Under the pieces are notes generated by a model. It was not told where the DNA came from. It was given only the letters and a program-made list of their open reading frames with translations, and did no database searches. A stretch of 64,000 nucleotides of DNA from Segatella copri DSM 18205 (lineage in GTDB: Bacteria; Bacteroidota; Bacteroidia; Bacteroidales; Bacteroidaceae), in assembly GCF_025151535.1 (NCBI RefSeq), contig NZ_CP102288.1, positions 253,501 through 317,500 on the forward strand, written 5' to 3'. Within the stretch, counting starts at the first letter, position 1; the number at the start of each line of letters is the position of its first letter. Positions 1 to 9,961 of the stretch are shown piece by piece. A program made the translations under genes and the position numbers.

Positions 1-1026
1 GACGATGCTTATATCAAGTATGCTGATTCACCTTATACCTATTATGATGGTGCCAACGACTACGACTTCCGTACCAATGCCTTGGGCGAGATTCTCTATG
101 GTCAGGATCCATCGTCGCCAACTTTCGTCAGCTCGACATTGTTCTATCAGTTGCAGAATACAGGCGACCCTCGTCTCTATCGCATCTGTCGTCACTACTA
201 CAATATCAAGCGTAGCCAGGTGAAGCCTGACAAGGAGCAGAACATCGACCTTACCGATGAGGTGTTGGCTTATTTCCAGCGCAACAATATCGGTGAGGAA
301 CCATGTAATACAGGTTCGGCGTGGTATGAGAACTGGATGAATGTAGCTGATGCTGCTGAGTTCCCTACCTTGGCAAAACTTGCTGAGCAGGATGCCAACA
401 GTTATGACAACTCCGACTATCGTGCCCGCTTGATGCGTCCTTGCTTGAACATCGATTTCGAGATGCCTTCATGCCCTGGTATCCTCATCACTTCTGCCGA
501 GGTGGATTTCCTTTTGGCTGAGGCTAAGACCAAGGGATGGAACGTAAGCGGTGATGCCGAGAGCCATTACGAGGCTGGTGTGCGTGCTTCCATGGAGATG
601 CTCAACAATTATTATCTTACATCCAATAAGATTTCTGAGGATGAAATCAATGCGTTTATCGCCAACAATCAGTTGGGCGAAAATCCAAAGCAAACCATCA
701 ACACACAGGCTTGGATTCTCCACATGATGAACCCATCTGAGGCTTGGGCGAACATGCGTCGCTCCGACTATCCTGCCTTGTTGGATCGCAGTCGTTTGGC
801 GACATTCCCTGGTGATGGTTTCGTATATGACGACCCTAATATGTCAATGCCTACTCGCTTGCGCTATCCTGAGTTGGAAGGTCAGTACAACAGTGTGAAC
901 TATAAGGCTGCCATCGAGCGCATGGGTGGTACTGATGACTGGCACAAGAAGTTGTGGTGGGATAAGTCGGATGTCAACGTACAGGGCGACTTCAATCCTC
1001 CTTACGGCAAGGGCTACATTAAGTAA
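1..1026 (+). CDS. SusD/RagB-family outer-membrane glycan-binding lipoprotein, C-terminal part (5' end outside window)
   Basis: The reading frame is open from the first base and ends at 1024-1026, giving 341 residues, so the N-terminal signal, lipobox and TPR-rich start lie upstream. The visible part has the SusD C-terminal pattern: a helix-rich segment around ILITSAEVDFLLAEAKTKGW (residues about 161-180), then LHMMNPSEAWANMRRSDYPA, a run typical of the family. SusD proteins sit on the cell surface and cap a SusC TonB-dependent porin, delivering oligosaccharides. A glycan-binding lipoprotein and a GH3 glucosidase follow on the same strand, so this is the end of a polysaccharide utilisation locus. 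The substrate cannot be read from the sequence. The family call is firm. Confidence 0.93.
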   Translation, partial: DDAYIKYADSPYTYYDGANDYDFRTNALGEILYGQDPSSPTFVSSTLFYQLQNTGDPRLYRICRHYYNIKRSQVKPDKEQNIDLTDEVLAYFQRNNIGEEPCNTGSAWYENWMNVADAAEFPTLAKLAEQDANSYDNSDYRARLMRPCLNIDFEMPSCPGILITSAEVDFLLAEAKTKGWNVSGDAESHYEAGVRASMEMLNNYYLTSNKISEDEINAFIANNQLGENPKQTINTQAWILHMMNPSEAWANMRRSDYPALLDRSRLATFPGDGFVYDDPNMSMPTRLRYPELEGQYNSVNYKAAIERMGGTDDWHKKLWWDKSDVNVQGDFNPPYGKGYIK

Positions 1027-1091
1027 TTAAGAATTAATAATTAAGAATTAATAATTAGGGGCTGACGCCTTTATGAATAAATATTATTAAG

Positions 1092-2090
1092 ATGAAAAAG
1101 ATAATGAATCAATATATGGGTAAGGTGTTGAAGTCATGGATGATGCTTTTCGCCATTAGCTTCGCACTCGCAGGCACTGCTACACTGTCTTCTTGTTCCT
1201 CTGACGACGATCCTTTCTTCACCGTATCAGAAGATGACGATCCTCGTATCTTGAACACCGACTTGGCTGACCAGAAGTTGGATCGCAAGACCAAATTGAA
1301 CTTGGAAATTAAAGTCACTCCTGTTCACTACACCACTGTGACATGGCTCTTGGATGATACTCAGATTGCTGAGGGTACAACCATCGACCAGACTTTGCCA
1401 GTGGGCAATCATACTTTGAAGATTGTGGCAACCACCACCAAGGGCAAGAGCACATCCCGCACCTTGAAAGTTACCGTGACTCCTGCTGCCGATGATCCAG
1501 CCCTGGGTACCAATGCCATCGAGCTTTGGGTAGCTCCAGGTGCTGAGACCACTATCCATAAGTGCAAGAATCTCGGTACAGTAACTAAAGTAATGGTAGG
1601 TGGCAAGGAAGTAGTCTTCGAGGTTCTCGAAGAGGGCACAGCCTTGAAGCTCACAGCTCCTACAGGTTTGGAGAATGGTGACTATGATATCACTTTGGTA
1701 GATGGTGAGGGCAACCAGTTCTCTGGCGGAATCATCAAGGTAACCACCGAGGCTCGCCCATCTATGGAGAATACCCTCTGGGAAGGTGAGTTCTCTGTAA
1801 CATGGGGCACTCCTTTCGAGGCCTTGAAGGATACCTTCCTCTCAAAGGTGAAGGCGGGTACTATCCTCCGTGTTTATGTGGATGGAAATGGCCAGGGTAC
1901 CGCTACCACAGCTTGGTGGAACAACATCCTTACTGGTAAGGGCGACCCTGATCGTAATGACTTCATGGTGACTGGTCCTGCTACATGGGAGTTTGAACTG
2001 ACCGACCTCTCTATCCAACTCTTGACAGAGCAGAATGGTTTCCTCCTCGTGGGTGATGGTTACACCGTAAAGAAAGTAACTATTGAATAA
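1092..2090 (+). CDS. Surface glycan-binding lipoprotein (SGBP-like) with PKD-like and IPT/TIG-like domains
   Basis: 332 residues. A lipoprotein signal ends in LSSC with Cys35 as the lipidated residue. The following SSDDD is an acidic stretch like the Bacteroidota surface-export signal, so surface location is likely. Residues about 45-130 resemble a PKD-like beta sandwich (LNLEIKVTPVHYTTVTWLLD), about 135-220 an IPT/TIG-like domain, and about 225-332 a separate C-terminal beta domain with several Trp residues that could bind sugar. It lies 65 bp after the SusD gene and 52 bp before a GH3 glucosidase, the usual place for the SusE/F or SGBP partner of a SusCD pair. Function is inferred mainly from context; domain boundaries are approximate. 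Confidence 0.8.
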   Translation: MKKIMNQYMGKVLKSWMMLFAISFALAGTATLSSCSSDDDPFFTVSEDDDPRILNTDLADQKLDRKTKLNLEIKVTPVHYTTVTWLLDDTQIAEGTTIDQTLPVGNHTLKIVATTTKGKSTSRTLKVTVTPAADDPALGTNAIELWVAPGAETTIHKCKNLGTVTKVMVGGKEVVFEVLEEGTALKLTAPTGLENGDYDITLVDGEGNQFSGGIIKVTTEARPSMENTLWEGEFSVTWGTPFEALKDTFLSKVKAGTILRVYVDGNGQGTATTAWWNNILTGKGDPDRNDFMVTGPATWEFELTDLSIQLLTEQNGFLLVGDGYTVKKVTIE

Positions 2091-2142
2091 CATATTAGAA
2101 AGATTTCCGTTTTTATCATAAAACGTCAAACCTTTACTGTTT

Positions 2143-4461
2143 ATGAAGAAAATTTTATTATCTATTTCATTGTTGGCATTGGCTTATACAGCCAGTGCCA
2201 ATGTTCCGGTTATCAAGAGCGACCCTAAGATTGAGGCTCAGGTAGAACAAACCCTGAAGAAACTCACCTTGGAGGAAAAGATAGGTCAGATGATGGAATT
2301 GGTGACCGACCTCTTTGGTGCCAACGACAAGAACGGTGTGTTCTATATCGACGAGCACAAGACCGATTCTATCCTTTCCCGCTATAAGATTGGCTCTATC
2401 CTCAACGCTCCAAATACCTGCGCACCAACCGCCAAGCAGTGGGAGAAGTACATTGCGCAAATCCAGAAGATCTCGATGAAGCGCATCGGCATCCCTTGTG
2501 TCTTCGGTCTCGACCAGAACCACGGTTCTACTTATACACAGGGCGGAACCCTCTTCCCGCAGAACATCAATGTGGCTGCCACCTTCAATCGTGAGATTGC
2601 TCGCCGTTCGGCTGAGGCTACCGCTTATGAGACTCGTGCGGTGAGCATACCTTGGACTTACAGTCCTACCGTTGATCTCGGTCGTGATGCCCGTTGGCCT
2701 CGCATCTGGGAGAACTTTGGCGAGGATTGCTACCTCAGTTCTGAGATGGGCAAGGCGATGGTCTATGGTTTCCAGGGCGAGGACCCAAACAACATCGACC
2801 AGTATCACATTGCCACTTCAATGAAGCACTTCATGGGCTATGGTGTGCCTTGGACCGGTAAAGACCGTACGCCAGCCTATATCTCTCCAGCCGACTTGCG
2901 AGAGAAGCACTTCGCTCCTTTCCTGGCGGGTCTGCAGGCTGGAGCCTTAACCGTGATGGTGAATTCCGCTTCCGTCAATGGTATGCCGATGCATGCCAAC
3001 AAGGACATCCTGACAGGATGGCTGAAGGAAGAGACAGGATGGGATGGTGTGCTCATCACCGACTGGGCAGACATCAACAATCTCTATACTCGTGAGATGG
3101 TGGCAAAGGACAAGAAGGATGCGCTCCGCATCGCCATCAATGCCGGTATCGATATGATTATGGAACCTTATTCTTGCGATGCTTGTGGTTATCTTGTAGA
3201 ACTGGTGAAGGAAGGTAAGATTCCGCTGAGTCGCATCGACGATGCCTGTCGCCGTGTGCTTCGCATGAAGTACCGTCTCGACCTCTTCAAGAACCCAACC
3301 CAGAAACTGAAGAATTATCCTAAGTTTGGTGGTGAGGAGTTTGCCAAGCTCGCCTTGGAGGGAGCTACCGAGAGTATGGTGCTCCTGAAGAACGAGGGTA
3401 ATATCCTTCCTTTGCAGCATGGCAAGAAGATTCTCCTTACAGGTCCTAATGCCAATCAGATGCGTTGCCTGGATGGTGGATGGAGCTATACCTGGCAGGG
3501 GCATCGTGCCGATGAGTTTGCCGGCAAGTACAATACCATCTATGAGGCATTCTGTAATGAGTATGGCAAGGAGAATGTTATCTTGAACCAGGGTGTTACC
3601 TATAATGAGAAGGGAAAATACTGGGAGGAGAACGAACCTCAAATTCAGGGGGCAGTGGCTGCAGCGAAGGATGCCGACGTCATCGTGGCTTGCATTGGCG
3701 AGAACTCCTATACAGAGACTCCGGGCAACCTGACCGACCTTTGGCTCTCAGAGAACCAGCGTAATCTGGTCAAGGCTTTGGCTCAGACAGGCAAGCCTGT
3801 CATCTTGGTGCTGAATGAAGGTCGTCCTCGTCTCATCGCTGACATCGAACCATTGGCACAGGGCATCATCAACATCCTTATCCCTGGCAACATGGGCGGC
3901 GATGCTTTGGCAAACCTGGTATCGGGCAAGTCAAACTTCAGTGGCAAGATGCCTTACACCTATCCTAAGGAAATCAATTCGCTCGTCAACTATGACTTCA
4001 AGAAGAGTGAGGAGGTGGGTACGATGGAAGGTGCTTACGACTACAATGCGAAGATTACCCAGCAGTGGGGCTTCGGATATGGTTTGAGTTATACCACTTA
4101 CAAATATAGCAACCTGAAGGTTTCTCAGTCTGATTTCCGCCACGGCGACATCATCAAGGTGAGCGTGGATGTGAAGAATACGGGAAAGGTGGCAGGCAAG
4201 GAGAGTGTCCTCCTGTTCAGTAGCGATCTCATCGCTAGTATGGTGCCTGATGGCCGTCGTCTCCGTGCCTTCGACAAGGTGGAACTTCAGCCTGGTGAGA
4301 CCAAGACCATGACATTTGAATTAAAGGCAGACGATTTGGCCTTCGTAGGTTGGAATGGCAAATGGAGATTGGAGGAAGGCGACTTCAAATTGATGATTGC
4401 CGACCAGAGTGCCGATATCCATTGCACTGATACTTATCAGTGGTCTACTGCCAACCGATAA
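2143..4461 (+). CDS. bglX: Secreted/periplasmic beta-glucosidase, glycoside hydrolase family 3
   Basis: 772 residues with a clear signal peptide ([19 protein letters not shown]). The N-terminal GH3 barrel spans about residues 35-390. Its nucleophile is Asp307 in LITDWADI, matching the family SDW motif. The C-terminal alpha/beta sandwich holds [18 protein letters not shown], the loop carrying the acid/base region in Bacteroidota members. A fibronectin-III-like domain closes the protein from about residue 655 ([17 protein letters not shown]). GH3 enzymes of this layout release glucose, or sometimes xylose, from the non-reducing end of beta-linked oligosaccharides. Position after SusD and a glycan-binding lipoprotein makes it the periplasmic finisher of this locus. 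The symbol reflects similarity to BglX; exact linkage specificity is unknown. Confidence 0.93.
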   Translation: MKKILLSISLLALAYTASANVPVIKSDPKIEAQVEQTLKKLTLEEKIGQMMELVTDLFGANDKNGVFYIDEHKTDSILSRYKIGSILNAPNTCAPTAKQWEKYIAQIQKISMKRIGIPCVFGLDQNHGSTYTQGGTLFPQNINVAATFNREIARRSAEATAYETRAVSIPWTYSPTVDLGRDARWPRIWENFGEDCYLSSEMGKAMVYGFQGEDPNNIDQYHIATSMKHFMGYGVPWTGKDRTPAYISPADLREKHFAPFLAGLQAGALTVMVNSASVNGMPMHANKDILTGWLKEETGWDGVLITDWADINNLYTREMVAKDKKDALRIAINAGIDMIMEPYSCDACGYLVELVKEGKIPLSRIDDACRRVLRMKYRLDLFKNPTQKLKNYPKFGGEEFAKLALEGATESMVLLKNEGNILPLQHGKKILLTGPNANQMRCLDGGWSYTWQGHRADEFAGKYNTIYEAFCNEYGKENVILNQGVTYNEKGKYWEENEPQIQGAVAAAKDADVIVACIGENSYTETPGNLTDLWLSENQRNLVKALAQTGKPVILVLNEGRPRLIADIEPLAQGIINILIPGNMGGDALANLVSGKSNFSGKMPYTYPKEINSLVNYDFKKSEEVGTMEGAYDYNAKITQQWGFGYGLSYTTYKYSNLKVSQSDFRHGDIIKVSVDVKNTGKVAGKESVLLFSSDLIASMVPDGRRLRAFDKVELQPGETKTMTFELKADDLAFVGWNGKWRLEEGDFKLMIADQSADIHCTDTYQWSTANR

Positions 4462-4486
4462 TGTATATTTAAAAGATGATTTAAAG

Positions 4487-4519
4487 AAAAGAGCGTGCCA
4501 AGAGTGGTGCGCTCTTTTT
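4487..4519 (+). terminator. Rho-independent terminator after the GH3 gene
   Basis: AAAGAGCG (4488-4495) pairs with CGCTCTTT (4510-4517). The stem continues inward as TGCCA/TGGTG with two G-U pairs, leaving an AGAG tetraloop, and a T run follows. It lies 26 bp after the stop codon and marks the end of the glycan-utilisation operon. Confidence 0.85.
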
Positions 4520-4573
4520 GTTTGCATAGTAAAATGCAGAAGAGTTAAATATCTACAAGAATCCCCCATGATG

Positions 4574-4605
4574 TTTGGTGGTATGTCTTGAAATGATTAC
4601 TTTTG
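4574..4605 (+). promoter_or_regulatory. Bacteroidota-type promoter for rmuC
   Basis: TTTG at 4574-4577 and TACTTTTG at 4598-4605 are separated by 20 bp, matching the Bacteroidota -33/-7 consensus (TTTG, N19-21, TAnnTTTG). The start codon of rmuC is 48 bp downstream. Confidence 0.7.
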
Positions 4606-4653
4606 CAAATCATAATTTTTGCAGATTTACAGAATCATTCAAAACAAGGATAA

Positions 4654-5970
4654 ATGGAAATAGTAATTGGAATCATCATAGGGCTTGCCATCGGATTCTT
4701 CGTGGGGAAACTGATGGAAGCAAAAAGTGCGGGAGAGGAGAAAACCCAGCTCGTAGCGAAGGCTCAGGTGCTGGCGGCTAACATCGAACAGATAAAACTG
4801 CATCATGCTTCTGAGGTTCAATCAATGAAATCTCAAATGGAGAACGAGCGGCTGTATGCGGCGAAACTCAGGGCGGAAAGCGACCAGCAGTGGGCACAGA
4901 AACTCGAGAGTCTGAAGCAGGAAATGCAGCGAATGACGATAGAACAGCAGAAGGTGGCAGCTGAGCAGTTGGCTGCCAAGCAGTCGGCTCTGCAGGAAAA
5001 CAACCGTCTGCAGATGGATGAACTCCTGAAACCTATCAAGGAACAGTTTGCTGATTTCAAGAAATCGGTAGAGGAGAGCAAAACCCAGAACGAGGTGAAC
5101 AAGAAGGAACTGCAGAACACCTTCGAGGCAACGATGAAACTCTTCCAGCAGGAACAGCAGCAGGCTGTTCTGAACCTGAAGGAGCAGACCGAGAAGATTG
5201 GCTCCGATGCTGCCAACCTGACCAAGGCATTGAAGGGCGACAGCAAGATGCAGGGCGACTGGGGCGAGATGGTGCTGGAAACCATCCTGGAGAACAGCGG
5301 ACTTCGTAAAAATGAGGAATTCTTCATTCAGGAGTATACGAAAGATGAAGAGGGAAAGAACTATCGTCCGGATGTCATCGTCCGATTCCCGGAAGGCAGA
5401 AGTGTGGTCATCGATTCCAAGGTTTCGCTTACCGCCTATTCCGATGCTCTGGCAGCTGAAGATGAGGCTGAACAGGAACGCCTGATGAAGGCGCATGCGC
5501 TGAGCGTACGAAAGCACATCGATGAACTGGCAGCCAAAGACTATTCCAAACTGGTGGATGATGCCATCGGCTTCGTACTGATGTTCATCCCTAACGAAAC
5601 CAGCTATATCGCAGCGATGAAGCAGCAGCCTGATCTCAGCCGTTATGCTTATCAGAAGAAGATTATCATCATCTCACCAAGCAATCTGCTCATGGCGTTG
5701 CAGCTTGCCTATAATCTCTGGCAGTACGACCGGCAGAACAAGAATGTGGAGAAAATCGTGAAGACGGCTGCTGACTTGTATGATAAGGTAGCAGGCTTCG
5801 AAGATACCTTTATGAGTGTGGGTGATCTGATAACCCGCCTTTCGGGTACTTTTGATAAGGCTAAGAAGCAACTCTATGACGGCACCGGCAATGTGATGAG
5901 AAGGGTAGAGAGCCTGAAGGGACTTGGAGTAACACCGAAAAAGCAGATCAAGGAACTGGATAATCTGTAA
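4654..5970 (+). CDS. rmuC: RmuC-family DNA recombination/nuclease-like protein
   Basis: 438 residues. One N-terminal membrane anchor (EIVIGIIIGLAIGFFVGKL) precedes a long coiled coil rich in Gln, Glu and Lys (about residues 25-190). The RmuC domain follows, with GDWGEMVLETILENSGL and RPDVIVRFPEGRSVVIDSKV, whose D-x(n)-DxK pattern resembles a PD-(D/E)XK nuclease core. RmuC limits inversions and rearrangements at short inverted repeats in E. coli; the biochemical activity is not settled. The gene is monocistronic here, with its own promoter upstream. The length is normal for the family. Confidence 0.92.
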   Translation: MEIVIGIIIGLAIGFFVGKLMEAKSAGEEKTQLVAKAQVLAANIEQIKLHHASEVQSMKSQMENERLYAAKLRAESDQQWAQKLESLKQEMQRMTIEQQKVAAEQLAAKQSALQENNRLQMDELLKPIKEQFADFKKSVEESKTQNEVNKKELQNTFEATMKLFQQEQQQAVLNLKEQTEKIGSDAANLTKALKGDSKMQGDWGEMVLETILENSGLRKNEEFFIQEYTKDEEGKNYRPDVIVRFPEGRSVVIDSKVSLTAYSDALAAEDEAEQERLMKAHALSVRKHIDELAAKDYSKLVDDAIGFVLMFIPNETSYIAAMKQQPDLSRYAYQKKIIIISPSNLLMALQLAYNLWQYDRQNKNVEKIVKTAADLYDKVAGFEDTFMSVGDLITRLSGTFDKAKKQLYDGTGNVMRRVESLKGLGVTPKKQIKELDNL

Positions 5971-6042
5971 AGTGTATACAAATAGTCTACTACCGGTAAA
6001 AAGGGAAACGGGGCGAAAAGTATTTTTTTAGTTACCGTAACA

Positions 6043-6079
6043 TTTCTAATTGTTCAATTTAAGTTTCTAATTGTTCAAT
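6043..6079 (+). promoter_or_regulatory. Duplicated 16-bp operator-like direct repeat upstream of uxuB
   Basis: TTTCTAATTGTTCAAT occurs perfectly at 6043-6058 and 6064-6079, start to start exactly 21 bp, two turns of B-DNA. It lies 48-84 bp upstream of the -7 box, where activators usually bind. A uronate-responsive regulator is the natural candidate, but none is encoded in this window. Confidence 0.5.
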
Positions 6080-6126
6080 ATTTTGAAATAATCTCTAAAA
6101 AGGAGCGGTATTTCAGATTAAATTCG

Positions 6127-6134
6127 TAATTTTG
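6127..6134 (+). promoter_or_regulatory. -7 promoter element for uxuB-uxuA
   Basis: TAATTTTG matches TAnnTTTG. No convincing TTG lies at -33, which fits a promoter that depends on the activator-like repeats just upstream. The predicted 5' leader is about 75 nt. Confidence 0.55.
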
Positions 6135-6217
6135 CCCCGACTCAACAGAAAAGAAATCATTGTATTGATTATAAAAAGGTAAAAATTTACATAAAACAAC
6201 ATCAATAATTATTAATC

Positions 6218-7807
6218 ATGAAACTGAACGAAATTCTTTCAGACAGCTTTAATGCTGCAGAATGGGAAGCTAAGGGTTATGAGCTTCCTAAGTATGACAT
6301 CGCAGCCGTAGCTAAGAAGACTCACGACGAGCCTACTTGGGTTCACTTTGGTGCAGGTAACATCTTCCGTGCGTTCCCGGCAGCCATCCTTAACGATGCA
6401 CTTAACACCGGCAAGTACGATCGTGGTGTTATTGTTGCTGAAAGCTTCGACTACGAAATTATCGACAAGGCTTATCGCCCTTACAATAATCTCTCTCTTC
6501 TCGTAAGCCTCCAGAGCAACGGAACCATCGAGAAGAAGGTCATCGCTTCTATCACAGAAAGCCTCAAGGCGGATAAACAGTTTGGTGAGGACTGGGCGCG
6601 TCTGGTCCAGATTTTCCAGGCTCCAAGTCTGCAGATGGTAACTTTCACCATCACAGAGAAGGGATATTCTTATAATGATGCCGATTTGTCACGTGGTCTT
6701 GATGCTGTATTTGCTATGGGTAAGCTTACCGCTCTTCTCTATGAGCGTTATAAGGCAGGCAAGTTGCCACTTACTCTTCAGTCTACCGACAACTGTTCTC
6801 ACAATGGCGACCATGTTAAGGCTGGCGTAAAGGCTTATGCTGAGCGTTGGGCACAGGCTGGTATCGTAGAGGCTGGTTTCGTAGATTATATCAATGACAG
6901 CAGCAAGATTACCTATCCTTGGTCTATGATTGATAAGATTACTCCTCGTCCACACGAGAAGGTACAGGCGATGCTCGCTGAGGATGGTTTCGAGGATAAC
7001 AATACGATTATCACCGAGAAGCATACCTTCACCGCTCCTTTCGTAAATGCTGAGGAAGTGCAGTATCTTGTTTGCGAGGATACTTATACCAACGGTCGTC
7101 CGCCATTGGAGTTGGGCGGTGCGCTCTATACCACTCGCAAGACCGTGGATGAGGTTGAGACCATGAAGGTAACCACCTGTCTGAACCCTCTCCATACAGC
7201 GATGTCTATCTATGGCTGCATGCTCGACTATACCTTGATTTCTGCCGAGATGGCTGATGAGGACCTTCGTGCCTTCATCCAGAAGATCGGTTACATCGAG
7301 GCGATGCCAGTGGTTACAGATCCAGGTGTATTGAACCCATACGAGTTTATCGGCACCGTTATCAACAAGCGTCTGCCTAACCCGTTCATGCCAGATGCTC
7401 CTCAGCGCATCGCTACCGATACCAGTCAGAAGCTCTCTATCCGTTTCGGTGAGACCATCAAGAAGTATATCGACCGTGGTCTCGACAAGAGCAATCTCGT
7501 GTTGATTCCTTTGGTATTGGCAGGTTATGCCCGTTATCTCAAGGCATTGGATGATAACCTGAAGCCATTCGAGCCATCTTCTGACCCATTGTTGGCTGAG
7601 CTTCAGGCTATCGTAGCTCCTCTGGAGGTAGGCAAGGCTGATCAGGACTATTCTTGCCTGAAGAACCTCTATTCCCGCAAGGATGTATTCGGTCTCGATC
7701 TCTACGAGGCTGGCTTCGGTGAGCAGATTGAGGGCATGGTGAAGGAACTCTTCGCCGGCAAGGGTGCTGTAAGAGCGACATTGCATAAATATGTTTCTGC
7801 AAGATAA
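6218..7807 (+). CDS. uxuB: Fructuronate reductase / mannitol dehydrogenase family protein
   Basis: 529 residues of the long-chain mannitol dehydrogenase family. The N-terminal nucleotide-binding segment reads WVHFGAGNIFRAFPAAIL (about residues 41-58). The C-terminal helical domain includes TCLNPLHTAMSIYGCML and KLSIRFGETIKKYI. Members interconvert keto and hydroxy sugars acids or polyols with NAD(H). Because mannonate dehydratase follows 33 bp downstream, the likely reaction is D-fructuronate to D-mannonate in glucuronate breakdown. Fusions and paralogues acting on mannitol or tagaturonate exist, so substrate assignment rests on the neighbour. The start is supported by the promoter position and by conservation beginning soon after Met1. 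Confidence 0.88.
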   Translation: MKLNEILSDSFNAAEWEAKGYELPKYDIAAVAKKTHDEPTWVHFGAGNIFRAFPAAILNDALNTGKYDRGVIVAESFDYEIIDKAYRPYNNLSLLVSLQSNGTIEKKVIASITESLKADKQFGEDWARLVQIFQAPSLQMVTFTITEKGYSYNDADLSRGLDAVFAMGKLTALLYERYKAGKLPLTLQSTDNCSHNGDHVKAGVKAYAERWAQAGIVEAGFVDYINDSSKITYPWSMIDKITPRPHEKVQAMLAEDGFEDNNTIITEKHTFTAPFVNAEEVQYLVCEDTYTNGRPPLELGGALYTTRKTVDEVETMKVTTCLNPLHTAMSIYGCMLDYTLISAEMADEDLRAFIQKIGYIEAMPVVTDPGVLNPYEFIGTVINKRLPNPFMPDAPQRIATDTSQKLSIRFGETIKKYIDRGLDKSNLVLIPLVLAGYARYLKALDDNLKPFEPSSDPLLAELQAIVAPLEVGKADQDYSCLKNLYSRKDVFGLDLYEAGFGEQIEGMVKELFAGKGAVRATLHKYVSAR

Positions 7808-7840
7808 TTCATTTTTAAACTTATACATTATAATATATAT

Positions 7841-9112
7841 ATGGAAAGAACATGGCGCTGGTTTGGCAAGAAAGATAAGATTACACTTGCACAGTTGAAG
7901 CAGATTGGTGTTGAGGGCATTGTTACCGCATTGCACGATGTTCCTCTGGGCGAGGTTTGGACACGCGAGAAGATTCATGAACTCAAGGAGTACATCGAGT
8001 CTTATGGTATGAAATGGAGCGTGGTAGAGTCTTTGCCTGTGGTTGAAACCCTGAAATATGGCGGTCCAGACCGTGACCATCAGATTGAGGTTTACAAGGA
8101 AAGTCTCCGTAACCTGGGCGAGGAAGGCATCAAGTGCATCTGCTACAACTTTATGCCAGTCTTGGACTGGGCTCGTACCGATTTGTCTCACGACAATCCT
8201 AACGGAGCCAACAACCTCTATATGAACTGGGGCGAGTTTGCCTACTTCGATATCTATATCCTGCAGCGTGAAGGCGCTCGTGAGGATTGGGCTGAGTTCT
8301 CTAAGGAGCACAAGTGGGGCAGAGACCTCGTGGCTGAGGCTGATGAAATCAAGAAGACTTCTACACCAGAGCAGGATCATGCCTTGGTAGAGAATATCAT
8401 CATCAAGACCCAGGGTTTCGTATCGGGTAACTTCAGCGAGGGCGATTCTGCTCCTGTTCAGAAGTTCCGCGACCTCTTGAAGCTTTATGATGGCATCGAC
8501 AAGAAGAAGTTGCAGGAGAACATGAAGTATTGGCTGGAGGCTATCATGCCTATCTGCGATGAGTACGATATCAACATGTGTGTTCACCCAGACGATCCTC
8601 CTTATCCTGTATTCGGTTTGCCAAGAATCATCGGTCGTGCCGAGGATATCCAGTGGATGTTGGATGCAGTGCCAAACAAGCACAATGGTTTGACTTTCTG
8701 TGCAGGTTCATTCTCTGCCGGCGAGCACAACGACTGTGTGGCAATGGCTAAGCAGTTTGCCGACCGCACTCATTTTGTTCATCTGCGTTCCTGCTACATT
8801 TTCCCTAACGGCAACTTTACAGAGGCTTCTCACTTGGGTGGTCGCGGCCATCTGATAGAACTTTGCCGCATCTTCGAGAAGGCTGAGCAGGAAGGCAAGT
8901 GCAATTCCGGTCGTCGTTTGCCTATGCGAGTAGACCACGGTATGACCTTCACTGATGAGCCGGGTGGCGTATTCGATGAGAGCAATCATGGTCACAATGC
9001 CGGTTACACTCTCCTTGGCCGTATGTTTGCCATGGGTCAGATTCAGGGTGTCATCGCAACAGTAGATGATGAACTGGGCATTGAGTATAAGCAGCCGGGA
9101 TTCTATGATTAG
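7841..9112 (+). CDS. uxuA: Mannonate dehydratase
   Basis: 423 residues of the UxuA family (TIM barrel). It converts D-mannonate to 2-keto-3-deoxygluconate. Diagnostic stretches are MERTWRWFGKKDKI at the N-terminus, CYNFMPVLDWARTD (about residue 100), NMCVHPDDPPYPVFGLPRI with metal-binding His, HLRS, and RVDHGMTF near residue 365. The protein is slightly longer than the E. coli enzyme, which is usual in Bacteroidota. It forms a two-gene operon with uxuB and ends at a strong hairpin terminator. Confidence 0.95.
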   Translation: MERTWRWFGKKDKITLAQLKQIGVEGIVTALHDVPLGEVWTREKIHELKEYIESYGMKWSVVESLPVVETLKYGGPDRDHQIEVYKESLRNLGEEGIKCICYNFMPVLDWARTDLSHDNPNGANNLYMNWGEFAYFDIYILQREGAREDWAEFSKEHKWGRDLVAEADEIKKTSTPEQDHALVENIIIKTQGFVSGNFSEGDSAPVQKFRDLLKLYDGIDKKKLQENMKYWLEAIMPICDEYDINMCVHPDDPPYPVFGLPRIIGRAEDIQWMLDAVPNKHNGLTFCAGSFSAGEHNDCVAMAKQFADRTHFVHLRSCYIFPNGNFTEASHLGGRGHLIELCRIFEKAEQEGKCNSGRRLPMRVDHGMTFTDEPGGVFDESNHGHNAGYTLLGRMFAMGQIQGVIATVDDELGIEYKQPGFYD

Positions 9113-9165
9113 TTGATAGTTTATAGGCTATTAAGTGATTTGAAATTCAGGTTAGATAAAATACG

Positions 9166-9203
9166 AAAAAGGCTAGCGTGCGTTTTTGCATGCTAGCCTT
9201 TTT
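9166..9203. terminator. Bidirectional terminator between uxuA and the convergent lipoprotein gene
   Basis: GGCTAGC (9171-9177) pairs with GCTAGCC (9192-9198), flanked by A5 on the left and T5 on the right, so it can end transcription from both sides. Confidence 0.85.
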
Positions 9204-9226
9204 GTGCTGATTTTTTTGGTTATTGG

Positions 9227-9634
9227 CTAAAGCACCACCTCCTCTACATACTTCACCAGCGAATCCTTGCCGTTATGCAGATAGAAGTCTACACGAACCA
9301 CGTGGTTGATGTCGGCATTGCCCTTCACCTTTATGTGTCGGGTCTTGCTGTACATCATCGTGTCGCGGCGTGAAGGATAGGATACGAGCTCGATGAGGTC
9401 TTTGGTAGAATTGCTGCCCACATAATAGATGCCTACACTGTCTTTTCCGTTCTTGATGGCTGCAATCTTCGCCATCTTCTTGGCATGAGCCGCAGAGGTA
9501 TCTATCGGGTAAAACTCGCTGGCAGCTACCGTGTCGCCGTCATGCTGGTCGGGTGCAAACTTGCAGCTGGTACCCATCGTAGTGATAAAGGATGCAGCAG
9601 CCAGGGCTGCCACAAAGTATAATATTTTCTTCAT
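9227..9634 (-). CDS. Small lipoprotein of unknown function
   Basis: 135 residues. The start at 9634 gives MKKILYFVAALAAASF and a lipobox ending at Cys24 (MGTSC). A purine-rich site (AAAGGAAATAACA) sits just before this ATG. An upstream in-frame ATG at 9679 would add 15 charged residues before the signal and is unlikely. The mature part is about 110 residues, with DTSAAHAKKMAKIAAIKNGKDS and a beta-rich end (VVRVDFYLHNGKDSLVKYVEE). I do not recognise a family. It is monocistronic and convergent with uxuA. Confidence 0.75.
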   Translation of the reverse strand: MKKILYFVAALAAASFITTMGTSCKFAPDQHDGDTVAASEFYPIDTSAAHAKKMAKIAAIKNGKDSVGIYYVGSNSTKDLIELVSYPSRRDTMMYSKTRHIKVKGNADINHVVRVDFYLHNGKDSLVKYVEEVVL

Positions 9635-9695
9635 TGTTATTTCCTTTCTTTTCTTTAAAGAATCCTGTTTTGTTCGCAAAATGCGTTATCGGCTG

Positions 9696-9703
9696 CAAAA
9701 GTA
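9696..9703 (-). promoter_or_regulatory. -7 promoter element for the small lipoprotein gene
   Basis: On the minus strand this reads TACTTTTG, matching TAnnTTTG, about 62 bp upstream of the chosen start codon. It lies just upstream of the longer alternative ATG as well, so it does not decide the start. Confidence 0.55.
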
Positions 9704-9961
9704 CAAAAAATAACTCGAAAAGCCATACCTTTTTTATCTTTTTCCTTTTAATACTTCGGATGGAGAGACGCGTGCTGAGTTGGGCGGAAGGAGTTGTGGG
9801 GATGGCATGGAAGGAGCGCTATGGAAGGAGTTGGAAGGTATGGATGATATGGATGGAATTCCGTGCAAAGATACAACTTTTCTCTGATACTGCAAAAATT
9901 GGGGGTGTGATAAGGAAATGTTTGAACTATGCTTTCAGATTGAAAGTAGTTAAACTTCCTT

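Noticed and set aside
6689..8683. 664-codon frame antisense to uxuB and uxuA
   Set aside because: It is a shadow frame spanning both genes and their gap; the plus-strand proteins have clear family motifs and the antisense product does not.
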